55,703 nt of DNA from Lachnoclostridium sp. (GTDB lineage: Bacteria; Bacillota; Clostridia; Lachnospirales; Lachnospiraceae), in contig JAMPEY010000021.1 in the NCBI GenBank assembly GCA_023664665.1, forward strand, positions 1-55,703. Direction: 5' to 3'. A program made the translations under genes and the position numbers. The notes under the pieces are model-generated. The model worked only from the letters and a program-made list of their open reading frames with translations, was not told the DNA's origin and searched no databases. This document shows positions 27,190 through 35,278 of the stretch, in pieces (the first letter of the stretch is position 1; every line of letters starts with the position of its first letter).

Positions 27190-28337
27190 TAGCGATTACC
27201 CTCCTTATCATTTACTGTCCTTACATGTATTACTCCAATCCTGCCCTCATAAGTCGGAGCGAAAATATGTTCCCTCACATGTTCCGTGACATTTCCGTCC
27301 CATGCCGCATGCAGATGCGCCGCCAGAATTTGTACCACATTGGAATCCTCATCATACATACTGTCTATCAATTTCTGTGTATTCTCGTCCGGAGAATAAG
27401 AAGAATCCTCCTGATTCCAATAATAGATTCTGTTCCGTACTTCCATGGATTTCTCTGCAAGAGATTCGTCCACCTCGGAATAAAAAGGCACATGCGTAGC
27501 CACAATCACCGGTTTTTCCTCATTCAGCTTTCCCATAAGAAATTGCAGCCTCTCGTCCGAAAGGTTTTGATAGGATTTGTTGATTCCCACAATCAGGAAA
27601 TCGTCAAATGCAATCCATCCTTCACTTTGGTCACCGTCCCAAAGCTCTGCCTGAGCCATAAAACCGTCCGCATCCGTAAAGATACCTCCGCCATACCATC
27701 CGCCATAGTCATGATCCGACCGAAGGTACAACACTTTTTCCTTTGGGTACTTCAGGTTATCAAACCCTTCCGCCAAGGCGGCCATATTGGAATGACTGCA
27801 ATAATCCAACATATCACCGCCGAAAATGACAGCGTCAAAATTATGATAATTGAGAAACTTAATTACTTCTGGCCAAAGCTCTTCGGCATGTACGCCATCC
27901 GCCGTCACCGACAAATTATCATGCCGCTCCCTCACCGTCGGCAGCTTTTCCTCCAATACATCTCCCGGCTTACTGTCGGTAATCAGGTGAAGGTCATTTA
28001 CAAAGGCAATGTCATATTCCTTTTCTGCGGTTTCTCCGCTCACGCTAATCTCCACCGTGACTTCATCCAATTTGAAATTATATTTTGGGTGGTCATATAT
28101 GACCACCCCCGCCAAAATAATATCACTTATGCAGTTGCCCCAGATTTGTTCTCTGTTCGCTTTGGCATTGTATAACACATCTTGGTCTTCCCTGTAAACT
28201 CCGATAAACGCCAGACACAATATAACGGCAGGAACCGCTATGGCAAAACCTAACAGGGAAAGAAGAAGCATTTTAAGTATTTTAAGCTTTTTAGCCTTTT
28301 TCCTCTTCTTTCTCTTCCTTTTCACCAAGTTACTCAC
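27189..28337 (-). CDS. Membrane-anchored metallophosphoesterase
   Basis: 382 aa. A very basic N-terminus (KRKRKKRKKAKKLK) precedes one membrane helix (LLLSLLGFAIAVPAVILCLA), so the body faces outside. Calcineurin-like motifs are DLHL (usual D-x-H), GGDMLDYCSH, RSDHDYGG in place of the usual GNHE/D, ATHVPF, and AAHLHAAW (usual G-H-x-H). Asp replaces Asn in the third motif, so activity may be altered. GTG start at 28337 overlaps the zinc-ribbon gene by 8 bp. It probably cleaves a phosphoester outside the membrane; substrate unknown. Confidence 0.82.
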   Translation of the reverse strand: MSNLVKRKRKKRKKAKKLKILKMLLLSLLGFAIAVPAVILCLAFIGVYREDQDVLYNAKANREQIWGNCISDIILAGVVIYDHPKYNFKLDEVTVEISVSGETAEKEYDIAFVNDLHLITDSKPGDVLEEKLPTVRERHDNLSVTADGVHAEELWPEVIKFLNYHNFDAVIFGGDMLDYCSHSNMAALAEGFDNLKYPKEKVLYLRSDHDYGGWYGGGIFTDADGFMAQAELWDGDQSEGWIAFDDFLIVGINKSYQNLSDERLQFLMGKLNEEKPVIVATHVPFYSEVDESLAEKSMEVRNRIYYWNQEDSSYSPDENTQKLIDSMYDEDSNVVQILAAHLHAAWDGNVTEHVREHIFAPTYEGRIGVIHVRTVNDKEGNR

Positions 28338-30030
28338 CGAGCATCACCGGTACATTACTGCGAATCCATTCTCTAGTGGCAGCGGTGGTTCCGTTGTACA
28401 AATCCACCTTATACTTATCCTCTCCGTCCAAATCGTTAAAATACCAGAAATGGGTCAAATTCACGCTGCTGGTGGAATTAACCGCTATATCCGTCCCTAT
28501 GGTAAGTCCCTGCTCACTCTTAATCTGATCTACAATAGCATTGTAGGCATTTTGATATTGGCTCACATCCATTCCTGCCGAACTTCCATAAGTAACAATG
28601 TCCTGCAAAAGAAGCAAATTGTAATCCGTCTCCTTAAGAATTGCAATCATACTGTTTGCCGCATCCGTATAACTCATGGAACCGTCCTGTAATCCCGTCT
28701 CGCAGCGTTTCCGTGTAATCCATGCAAGACAGTACGCATAACGCATACGCAGAGGATCCTCTAAGTCCGTATCATCAAACAAGAGCGGTTTCCCGTTTTC
28801 TTTAATAGCATAGGCACGCTCTGCGTAACTCCACGCTTCATCTCTGGACCAGTTCTCCCTCTCGGTAAAAGAGTTGATGCTTTTAATAAATTTGTCCTTG
28901 AATTCCGGAATAATAGCCGTCCGGTAAGTTTCTATTTCCTGACCGTCCACAGTATATCCCGCTTCCGTAACCGTTGTTATCACATCCGCAGCATCGGACA
29001 GCTTTGCTGTAATCTCATTAAAGCCTTCCACATATGCGCCCTGCTTCTTTATCATATCACAATATTTCGTAACGGACTTAGAATATACCAGAAACGCTTC
29101 CTGAATCCCCTGCTGGGCCTCTTCCTTCAGGTTATTCGCTTTCGCCACGGTTATATACATTGTAATTGCTTCCTCGGCTGTATAGATGGCGCCGTCTTCT
29201 TCTATGTAATGTCCCGCGTCAAATTGTTCGCCCGCTTTCTTCACAAGCTCTCCCGCCGGGTCAAGAAGGGTTATATCGCCCTTTTCTGCTTTTTCATCCT
29301 TTTGAGCCTCATCTCCCTTTTCTGCGTTCCCGTCAGCATCTTTTTCCTTACTGCCGTCTTTGCCGTCTCCTTCTTCTTCCTCTTCATCGGATTTGTCGGA
29401 AGTAAACATCTCCTTAACCACCTCAAGAGGATTCTTTTCAAGGACTTTCACAAAGTAAACATATCCGCCTGCGAGAGCCGCAATCAATAATACCAAAATA
29501 ATGATAAAAATAATAGGACCTTTTTTCTTTTTCGGCTTCTTCTGCTGTGGCTGGGCAGGCTGTGCTGCGGGCGTAGGCTGCGGGGCTGCCGTAGGCTGGG
29601 GCATCGGAGTCGGCTGCTGTACCGGGACAGGCTGTGCTGCCGGGGCTGCCTGCGGTGTTACCGTAGGCTGGGGCATCGGAGTCGGCTGCTGTACCGGGGC
29701 AGGCTGTGCTGCCGGAGTCGGCTGTACCACCGGGGTTTCCGGTTGAACTGTTACAGACTCTGCTACCGGGGTTTCCTGCTGCACTGCCGGCGTTGTCTGT
29801 TGCGCTGATACGGGCTGCTCTGCCTTAGTTTCCTGCTGTGTTGCCGAAGCAGGCTTCATTGTCGGCATCTCCGGTTGGGAACCTCTCTTCATACCGCATT
29901 TTTCACAAAATTTAGCATCCGGTTTAAACGGCGCGCCGCATCTTGGGCATGCATCTACCAGTTTATTTCCACAACGCTCACAGAACATATTACTATCGGG
30001 CATATTCGCACCGCATTTTGAACAAATCAT
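28330..30030 (-). CDS. Double zinc-ribbon membrane protein with proline/glutamine-rich linker
   Basis: 566 aa. Two zinc ribbons at the N-terminus (CSKCGANMPDSNMFCERCG; CPRCGAPFKPDAKFCEKCG) face the cytoplasm. A Pro/Gln/Ala-rich linker (~60-165), a basic stop (KKPKKKK), one helix (GPIIFIIILVLLIAALAGGYVY) and an acidic Lys/Glu/Asp segment follow. The outer ~300 residues are helical and aspartate-rich with no recognised fold. The layout (cytoplasmic Zn ribbon, single helix, outer domain) is common in uncharacterised Firmicute proteins. It heads the operon behind the promoter at 30063-30091. Confidence 0.8.
   Translation of the reverse strand: MICSKCGANMPDSNMFCERCGNKLVDACPRCGAPFKPDAKFCEKCGMKRGSQPEMPTMKPASATQQETKAEQPVSAQQTTPAVQQETPVAESVTVQPETPVVQPTPAAQPAPVQQPTPMPQPTVTPQAAPAAQPVPVQQPTPMPQPTAAPQPTPAAQPAQPQQKKPKKKKGPIIFIIILVLLIAALAGGYVYFVKVLEKNPLEVVKEMFTSDKSDEEEEEGDGKDGSKEKDADGNAEKGDEAQKDEKAEKGDITLLDPAGELVKKAGEQFDAGHYIEEDGAIYTAEEAITMYITVAKANNLKEEAQQGIQEAFLVYSKSVTKYCDMIKKQGAYVEGFNEITAKLSDAADVITTVTEAGYTVDGQEIETYRTAIIPEFKDKFIKSINSFTERENWSRDEAWSYAERAYAIKENGKPLLFDDTDLEDPLRMRYAYCLAWITRKRCETGLQDGSMSYTDAANSMIAILKETDYNLLLLQDIVTYGSSAGMDVSQYQNAYNAIVDQIKSEQGLTIGTDIAVNSTSSVNLTHFWYFNDLDGEDKYKVDLYNGTTAATREWIRSNVPVMLGE
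29591..29734. repeat. Imperfect 72-bp tandem repeat inside the zinc-ribbon gene
   Basis: GTAGGCTGGGGCATCGGAGT recurs at 29591 and 29663 with the flanking sequence nearly identical over 72 bp. It encodes the PVQQPTPMPQPT-type linker. The repeat could expand or contract by slippage and change the linker length. Confidence 0.7.
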
Positions 30031-30062
30031 ACTGTTTCCTCCTCGTATTCGTTTCCTACTTG

Positions 30063-30091
30063 ATTTTACTCTGCCCTACAGTTCTTGTCAA
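30063..30091 (-). promoter_or_regulatory. Promoter of the zinc-ribbon/phosphoesterase/propeller operon
   Basis: Minus strand TTGACA (30086-30091), 17-bp spacer, TAAAAT (30063-30068), 33 bp before the zinc-ribbon ATG. It lies only ~20 bp from the last gene of the restriction island and marks the island's left boundary. Confidence 0.8.
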
Positions 30092-30112
30092 GAAATTTGC
30101 GGTTTGGCCCCA

Positions 30113-30289
30113 TCATCTACAATCCTTGCACCAAGATTGATTTCTTATTTTCCCATCACCCATATTTCTAAATCCAAAATCACTAATAGGTTTTTCTTGT
30201 CCACAATGCGGACATACTCTGGTAGGCTCACTGCCGTTATATCCACTTGCTTGAATAATTGGTCTTTGAGCATTATTATTTCCAGACAT
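30113..30289 (-). CDS. 58-aa zinc-ribbon protein at the end of the GATC restriction operon
   Basis: Short frame from ATG 30289 (GAGGAGG 6 bp upstream) to TGA 30113. It starts MSGNNNAQRPIIQASGYNGS and has two Cys pairs, VCPHCGQ and WCKDCR, spaced by ~24 residues including FGFRNMGDGKIRNQ, a likely single zinc site. It begins 15 bp after the endonuclease stop and shares its AT-rich composition. Role unknown: a regulator, DNA-binding accessory or inhibitor of the nuclease are possible. Confidence 0.7.
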   Translation of the reverse strand: MSGNNNAQRPIIQASGYNGSEPTRVCPHCGQEKPISDFGFRNMGDGKIRNQSWCKDCR

Positions 30290-30304
30290 ATATTATCCTC
30301 CTCT

Positions 30305-31165
30305 TTACTTAAATATTTTCATGATACCATTCTCCATATCATTAATATTATAAATATGTTCCATGACCTCGAATGTCTCTCTCAAATTTCCTCTTGCTCT
30401 CTTCCAACCGATTCCATCAGTAAACCATACAAAGGTAAATCCTTCTATGGTATCCGCCTCCTGCGAAAGCATTTTATAGCTTCTTGCAGTTTCATTCAAT
30501 TTGGAACCACCTCCACCATAAAAGTTTGTTTCAATACCATAAATCATCTGTTCCGTTTTAATTACAAAGTCAAATCTCTTAGCAGCCTTGCCCTGATTAG
30601 AAAGTGCTGATAAGTCAATATTCCACTTCTTTTGAATATCTTTCAGATACATTTCCTTAAAATAATTCACATTCTTTTCAAACCCTGCTGCCACAATATA
30701 CTTTTCAACCAATTCTTCCATCTGATGACCGCCACGGTTCTTACGACCGTTGGAATCCAATCCTGTTTCAACGCCTAAAGCATAATCCACAAGATTATTT
30801 ACCAAATGATTTGCAATCATATCAAATAATCCTGTCTTTTGCATAAATACCTTGTACTGTTCCATACTGTAATTCATGTTCTTGAAATTGTACAAAAATG
30901 CGCTTTCTGTGTCCTGTACATATATTTCATAACCTCTTACCGCAAGGAGCAACGGAACACATTGCAATGTTTCCGGATATTTTGACACTAGTTTTTCAAA
31001 ATCTTCCTTAATGCTTTTTGAACCAATCAAAGAATTTAAAATATTCAGCTCCACTCTGATTTCTTCTACATTTCTCACAACCTTTTCAAAATCTATGTAA
31101 TAATCATAGCTCGATATGCTCGGTCTGAATTTACTTAACCATTCATCAAAATTTCTATTTGTCAT
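30305..31165 (-). CDS. dpnB: Type II restriction endonuclease, DpnII family (GATC)
   Basis: 286 aa, the usual DpnII length. It starts MTNRNFDEWLSKFRPSISSY and carries the nuclease core KRFDFVIK (D199) and YGIETNFYGGGGSKLNETAR (E212-x-N214), a PD-(D/E)xK variant, and the family feature GHQMEELVE. DpnII/MboI enzymes cut unmethylated GATC. It overlaps the methylase gene by 11 bp and is downstream of both methylases, so protection is made first. Specificity is inferred from family. Confidence 0.92.
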   Translation of the reverse strand: MTNRNFDEWLSKFRPSISSYDYYIDFEKVVRNVEEIRVELNILNSLIGSKSIKEDFEKLVSKYPETLQCVPLLLAVRGYEIYVQDTESAFLYNFKNMNYSMEQYKVFMQKTGLFDMIANHLVNNLVDYALGVETGLDSNGRKNRGGHQMEELVEKYIVAAGFEKNVNYFKEMYLKDIQKKWNIDLSALSNQGKAAKRFDFVIKTEQMIYGIETNFYGGGGSKLNETARSYKMLSQEADTIEGFTFVWFTDGIGWKRARGNLRETFEVMEHIYNINDMENGIMKIFK

Positions 31166-31937
31166 TTGCTACCTTCTCCAATCGTTTCTTACTTATCTGT
31201 AAGTATTCTTTATTTACATCGATCCCGATAAATTTTCTGCCGAACCGAATAGCTGCCACTCCGGTCGTTCCGGAGCCGCAAAACGGATCCAATATAACTT
31301 GTCCTTCCTCTGTAGATGCTAATACAATTCTTTCAAGCAAATATTCCGGTTTCTGTGTTGGATGCTTGCCCTCCGCCTTTTCTGAGGACTTTGTTAACGC
31401 CCCTATCCACACATCTTTCATTTGCTTTCCTCCATTTTCTTCTTTCATTCTCTGATAATCAAAAAAATGCCGGGACTTCTTATCATCCTTCTTCGCCCAT
31501 AAAATGGTTTCCGTAGAATGTGTGAAGCATCGGCATGCCAGATTTGGTGGTGGATTTGTCTTCTGCCAAGTTATATTATTAATTATTTTGAAACCTTCCT
31601 GCTCCAACGCCATACCAACCGAATATATATTGTGTAATGTTCCTGATATCCAAATCGTGCCATTCGGCTTTAATACTTTTTTACACAACTTAATCCACTT
31701 TCTGTTAAACTTGTGTTTTTCTTCAACACCGTTTTCATTTTCCGAAAGTTTATCCCATGAACCCTTATTTACCGAGACCATCTTCCCTCCTTGACAAGTA
31801 ATACCACCATTACTTAAAAAGTATGGCGGATCTGCAAATATCATATCTACAGATTCCGGTTCCATTCTTTTAAGAATTTTGAATGAATCACCTAATATTA
31901 ATTGGGACTCTTTGGTCTCATAAAAAGTTTTATCCAT
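31155..31937 (-). CDS. dpnA: Adenine-specific DNA methyltransferase, DpnA type
   Basis: 260 aa beta-class methylase: catalytic motif FADPPYFLSNGG (D36-Y39) comes first, then a target-recognition region, then the SAM motif ILDPFCGSGTTGVAA near residue ~215. This order and size match DpnA, the second GATC methylase of DpnII systems, which acts on single-stranded as well as duplex DNA (family knowledge). I start at MDKTFYE (31937, GGAG 9 bp upstream); ATG 31952 overlaps the previous stop as TAATG and is possible. Confidence 0.9.
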   Translation of the reverse strand: MDKTFYETKESQLILGDSFKILKRMEPESVDMIFADPPYFLSNGGITCQGGKMVSVNKGSWDKLSENENGVEEKHKFNRKWIKLCKKVLKPNGTIWISGTLHNIYSVGMALEQEGFKIINNITWQKTNPPPNLACRCFTHSTETILWAKKDDKKSRHFFDYQRMKEENGGKQMKDVWIGALTKSSEKAEGKHPTQKPEYLLERIVLASTEEGQVILDPFCGSGTTGVAAIRFGRKFIGIDVNKEYLQISKKRLEKVANDK

Positions 31938-31951
31938 AATACAAAACTCCA

Positions 31952-32575
31952 TTACCTATATCGTTGTATTTTTGATACAACATCATACAAATCCCCCACA
32001 TCACACCAATTCTTGGGAATATAACCTTGCACAGTAGCTTTATCCACCGCTTCTTCAAATTGATGATTAGTGTGCACCTTGCAGTATATCGCTTCGAGAT
32101 ATCTATAAAAGCACATTTTTCTTCCTTGAAAGCGTTCCGTCGGATAATTGATATCTTCCTGAATTGCAATATAAAACATCAAATCGGTCAACACTTCAAA
32201 CGAGAAGCCCTGTTCAAATGCCGGATTCAATGATTTATGCATATTCACATCTCGACCTATTGTGGCAACATCCTCAATATACTGTTTCATATATTGATAA
32301 TTATGCATGGTTGTCTTATCATACAAATCATGCATAATCTCAATATGTGAAATAGGATGCTCACCATTTTCATCAACCAAATATACACAATAATCACATT
32401 TCTTCCCTGTTGTTTTGTATCCGGGATATCTAATCGCCAATTTAGTCATATCATCATATGTTTCTAATTCTTGATAATATGCTTTTACATTATCCCTGTT
32501 TGGCGTCAGTTCAATTATCTCTCCTTCATTTGTTATATAATCCTTAATTTTTTGCATTTCATCAAAATATCCCAC
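31952..32575 (-). CDS. Uncharacterised protein within the GATC restriction operon
   Basis: 207 aa, GTG start at 32575 behind GGGGG, 13 bp after the dam-type methylase. It begins MGYFDEMQKIKDYITNEGE and contains KKCDYCVYLVDENGEHPISHIEI, then many aromatic and His residues (NYQYMKQYIEDV, FYRYLEAIYCKVH). No nuclease, methylase or membrane signature is recognised. Classical dpnM-dpnA-dpnB operons have no gene here. An accessory, inhibitor or second effector role is possible; nothing in the sequence decides. Confidence 0.75.
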   Translation of the reverse strand: MGYFDEMQKIKDYITNEGEIIELTPNRDNVKAYYQELETYDDMTKLAIRYPGYKTTGKKCDYCVYLVDENGEHPISHIEIMHDLYDKTTMHNYQYMKQYIEDVATIGRDVNMHKSLNPAFEQGFSFEVLTDLMFYIAIQEDINYPTERFQGRKMCFYRYLEAIYCKVHTNHQFEEAVDKATVQGYIPKNWCDVGDLYDVVSKIQRYR

Positions 32576-32588
32576 TATTGTTTCCCCC

Positions 32589-33422
32589 TTAATAATTGCA
32601 TATAATCACTTCTTCCCCAACTCTGTTAGCCGCATCCGAATTAATCATACGTTTTACACTTACAACATCCATTTTATAACCCTTACTACCATATAACTCA
32701 TTTATTAAATCAGTATTATGATTCGTGAGCATGCAGTAACAACCTCTGACAGTTAATTCATCAAATAGTATTGCTAACCGTTTGTGACTTTCAATGTCAA
32801 ATCCCTCTTTTGTGTATGACTCAAAAGAAGTCGGATTCAGCGGTGCATATGGGCTGTCTATAAATACAAAATCATTTTTCTTTGCACCCTGACAAGCCTG
32901 CTCAAAATCTCCATCCATAATATCAACTTTCTGGAGATATTTCGAAGTCTCTATAATAGCCTTTTCATCCACGGAGGTGCTACGGCTATTATTGTATGGG
33001 ACATTAAAAAGCCCTTTACCATTTACACGATACAATCCGTTAAAGCAATGTTTATTGATAAACACAAATAACGCAGCTAACTCCACATCGTACTCTGCTT
33101 TCATCAGCTTATCGTTATAATGCTCTCTGAGAGAATAATAATACTCCTTGCCATTCTCCCACATTTCCCCATCAAGCTTGTTTACTGCTTTCAGAAATGT
33201 TTCCGGAACATTTCGAATCTGCTGATATGTATTAATCAACGCCTTGTTTATATCATTAAGCAAAGCATTTGCAGGCAATAATTCAAATGTTACTGCCCCG
33301 CCGCCTACAAATGGTTCAAAATAATTATTATATTGTTCTGGCATACGCTCTTTTATTTGTGGTAATAACTGCCGTTTTCCGCCAGCCCATTTCACAAATG
33401 GCGCGACATTCGGATGACTCAT
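32589..33422 (-). CDS. dpnM: Dam-family adenine methyltransferase, DpnM type (GATC)
   Basis: 277 aa alpha-class methylase. VAPFVKWAGGKRQLLPQI and YFEPFVGGGAVTFEL form the SAM site; HCFNGLYRVNGKGLFNVPY is the Dam/DpnM signature; catalytic motif IV reads FIDSPYAPLNP (D189-Y192), with Ser in place of the first Pro of DPPY. It should methylate GATC adenine in duplex DNA and protect against the DpnII nuclease. It is the first gene of the operon; ~105 bp separate it from the next methylase. Confidence 0.93.
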   Translation of the reverse strand: MSHPNVAPFVKWAGGKRQLLPQIKERMPEQYNNYFEPFVGGGAVTFELLPANALLNDINKALINTYQQIRNVPETFLKAVNKLDGEMWENGKEYYYSLREHYNDKLMKAEYDVELAALFVFINKHCFNGLYRVNGKGLFNVPYNNSRSTSVDEKAIIETSKYLQKVDIMDGDFEQACQGAKKNDFVFIDSPYAPLNPTSFESYTKEGFDIESHKRLAILFDELTVRGCYCMLTNHNTDLINELYGSKGYKMDVVSVKRMINSDAANRVGEEVIICNY

Positions 33423-33527
33423 TTTACTTCCTCTTCTTTACAGCTGCATAAAGCTAATCATCTACATACCATTATACTTGCAAATGTGCCAAATAACAAC
33501 AAAAACTTTCTCTCTTCTTGGGTTAAT

Positions 33528-34328
33528 CTATTTCTGAAATACAAAAATATACTCATGTGCCAGCAAAAGAAAATTATTATTCTGCTTCTTCCAATAATTT
33601 GTAGAACGACAATTGTGTTGCTCCTTAATGATAATCTCCTTATTCACAAAGCCCGTCCGCAAAAAGCACTCCATCATGCGAAAACCCAGAGGAACCACTT
33701 TCCCATATTTCCTTACATCCCCAACCATTACAGCACATATTTTGCCTTTTTTTAACACACGAAAAGATTCCTCTGCCACTTTCTGCATTTCGGTTAAAAA
33801 ATCTTCCACATCAAGTAGGGAAATATCTCCTGTAATGTCTTTACTATATTTGATAATGTTAGCATACGGCGGATGTGTACAAATAAAATCAATGTGACTG
33901 TCCTTGATAAAATGCAAGTCCATAGCATTTCCATTTCGAGTAAATACTTTTGCATTTGTTTCACATTGGAATTGTAAATTTGCTTCAGCAATTGAAACAG
34001 ATTGCGGATTAATATCAACACCGACCGCGTTACGATTGAGCAGCTTTGCCTCTACTAAGGTTGTTCCACTACCCATAAATTGATCTAATACCCAATCATC
34101 TGGATTGGAATAGCGCAGTATTAAATTTCTTGGTACATATGGTGACCAATTCCCTCGATACTTTCCTGAATGCGTTGCCCAACTGCCTCTGTCCGGAAAC
34201 GACCAGACTGTAGTTGGTTCAAGTTTAAAATTATTTGGTTGTAAACTTATAAGACATTCCTCCTTCTTTTTATTGGCTATATTATTGTACTCATAAATCC
34301 ATAAATTTCCGCATTTATTTCCTTTCAC
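33528..34328 (-). CDS. DNA methyltransferase (N6-adenine or N4-cytosine)
   Basis: 266 aa. VWSFPDRGSWATHSGKYRGN is followed by the SAM motif VLDQFMGSGTTLVEA (~80-94) and then catalytic THPPYANIIKYS (~151-162). The THPPY form occurs in both m4C and m6A enzymes, so the base is undecided. The only in-frame start is GTG 34328, inside the palindrome at 34324-34338 and without a ribosome site, so the message may be leaderless or the start may be non-canonical. It faces the XRE gene divergently. Target sequence unknown. Confidence 0.85.
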   Translation of the reverse strand: MKGNKCGNLWIYEYNNIANKKKEECLISLQPNNFKLEPTTVWSFPDRGSWATHSGKYRGNWSPYVPRNLILRYSNPDDWVLDQFMGSGTTLVEAKLLNRNAVGVDINPQSVSIAEANLQFQCETNAKVFTRNGNAMDLHFIKDSHIDFICTHPPYANIIKYSKDITGDISLLDVEDFLTEMQKVAEESFRVLKKGKICAVMVGDVRKYGKVVPLGFRMMECFLRTGFVNKEIIIKEQHNCRSTNYWKKQNNNFLLLAHEYIFVFQK

Positions 34329-34383
34329 TATAAGTGAATTTATATCTATTAACTCTCATGAGATAATATTCACAAATAGTGAA
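34324..34383. promoter_or_regulatory. Paired C-box-like palindromes between methylase and XRE controller
   Basis: TTCACTATAAGTGAA (34324-34338) is a palindrome around ATA. TTCACAAATAGTGAA (34369-34383) is a close variant near the XRE ribosome site. A further CTCATGAG lies midway (34355-34362). Restriction controller proteins bind paired ACTnnnAGT-type boxes in just such divergent spacers, so these are probably the operators of the XRE protein. A TAATAT box at 34364-34369 could be the -10 for the XRE gene. Confidence 0.65.
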
Positions 34384-34396
34384 ACGGAGGTTCGTG

Positions 34397-34633
34397 ATGT
34401 ATTTCAATAATGATGTTGACTTATATCGTGTTATAGGTACAAATATAAAGCATTACAGGGAACAAGCAACATTAACTCAAGTACAACTTGCAGAGCAGGC
34501 TAAAATTAGTATCAGCTATCTTTCTAAGATTGAAGCTGCCGGATGTAATAAGAGCCTTTCTATATCTGTGTTAAACCAGATTGCAAATATACTTAATGTT
34601 GAGATTAGTGAATTTTTTAAGGAGAGAAACTAA
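34397..34633 (+). CDS. XRE-family controller-type regulator
   Basis: 78 aa single helix-turn-helix protein: YRVIGTNIKHYREQATLTQV, QLAEQAKISISYLSKIEAAG, then NQIANILNVEISEFF. Size and fold match restriction controller (C) proteins. ATG 34397 has GGAGG 6-7 bp upstream. It is divergent from a methyltransferase across two palindromes and is followed after one base by the 203-aa gene, so it probably autoregulates and times expression of that gene. Confidence 0.9.
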   Translation: MYFNNDVDLYRVIGTNIKHYREQATLTQVQLAEQAKISISYLSKIEAAGCNKSLSISVLNQIANILNVEISEFFKERN

Positions 34634-34634
34634 C

Positions 34635-35246
34635 ATGAATTATGATGATATGACACGAATTATATTAAATCTTCCATTCAACACCATGACAGAAATTTAT
34701 AATAATGGCGAACAAGCCATTCTATTATATCGTCCCAGCACATTATCAAAGCGATTTAAAAATTATGATATTAACACAAACTTTCAAATTTTTTTGAAAA
34801 TAGGCAATGAAAAGCCTTTCCGCCCCAATCATTTACGATTACTTATTGATTTAAAATTACGCTCAAGAGAACTTCCCAAAGCAAAAGAAGAACTCCTCTG
34901 TGCATTTGATAAAATTTTTTATGGTGCAGAACCTTTAGAAGCCATTAAACCTTTAACTTATATTCGCTTTACGCAGTACATAAATCCAATAGACATTACT
35001 GCCATGCTTGCTCAACTATTTATCATTGAACAAAATATAGGATACGGCGCCAAAAGTACCTTTGACCCTCCAGCCTTATATCTCCAAGGATGGATACGCA
35101 CCTTCATTGATTCCAAACAAGAAATTGACCAAATTATATATAGAATTTGCAGAAACACTCCTCCTGCAATAAAATATACATGTCAAGACAACAAGAATCA
35201 TCCTAAATATAATCCTAAACCAATTACATTATGGTATATCAATTAA
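34635..35246 (+). CDS. Uncharacterised protein co-transcribed with the XRE controller
   Basis: 203 aa, ATG 34635 one base after the XRE stop. It starts MNYDDMTRIILNLPFNTMTE, contains LYRPSTLSKRFKNYDI, RPNHLRLLIDLKLRSREL, FDPPALYLQGWIRTFIDSK and ends with a basic RNTPPAIKYTCQDNKNH. No membrane helix. In C-protein restriction systems the gene behind the controller is usually the endonuclease, so this may be the partner nuclease of the methylase at 33528-34328. I see no clear PD-(D/E)xK, HNH or GIY-YIG motif. Confidence 0.75.
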   Translation: MNYDDMTRIILNLPFNTMTEIYNNGEQAILLYRPSTLSKRFKNYDINTNFQIFLKIGNEKPFRPNHLRLLIDLKLRSRELPKAKEELLCAFDKIFYGAEPLEAIKPLTYIRFTQYINPIDITAMLAQLFIIEQNIGYGAKSTFDPPALYLQGWIRTFIDSKQEIDQIIYRICRNTPPAIKYTCQDNKNHPKYNPKPITLWYIN

Positions 35247-35278
35247 AAACTCTCCACAACCGCTTTAGCTATTACCAT

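Noticed and set aside
29591..29734. Regular repeats that could suggest a CRISPR-like array
   Set aside because: They are in frame and encode the Pro/Gln-rich linker of the zinc-ribbon protein; there are no unique spacers and no cas genes.
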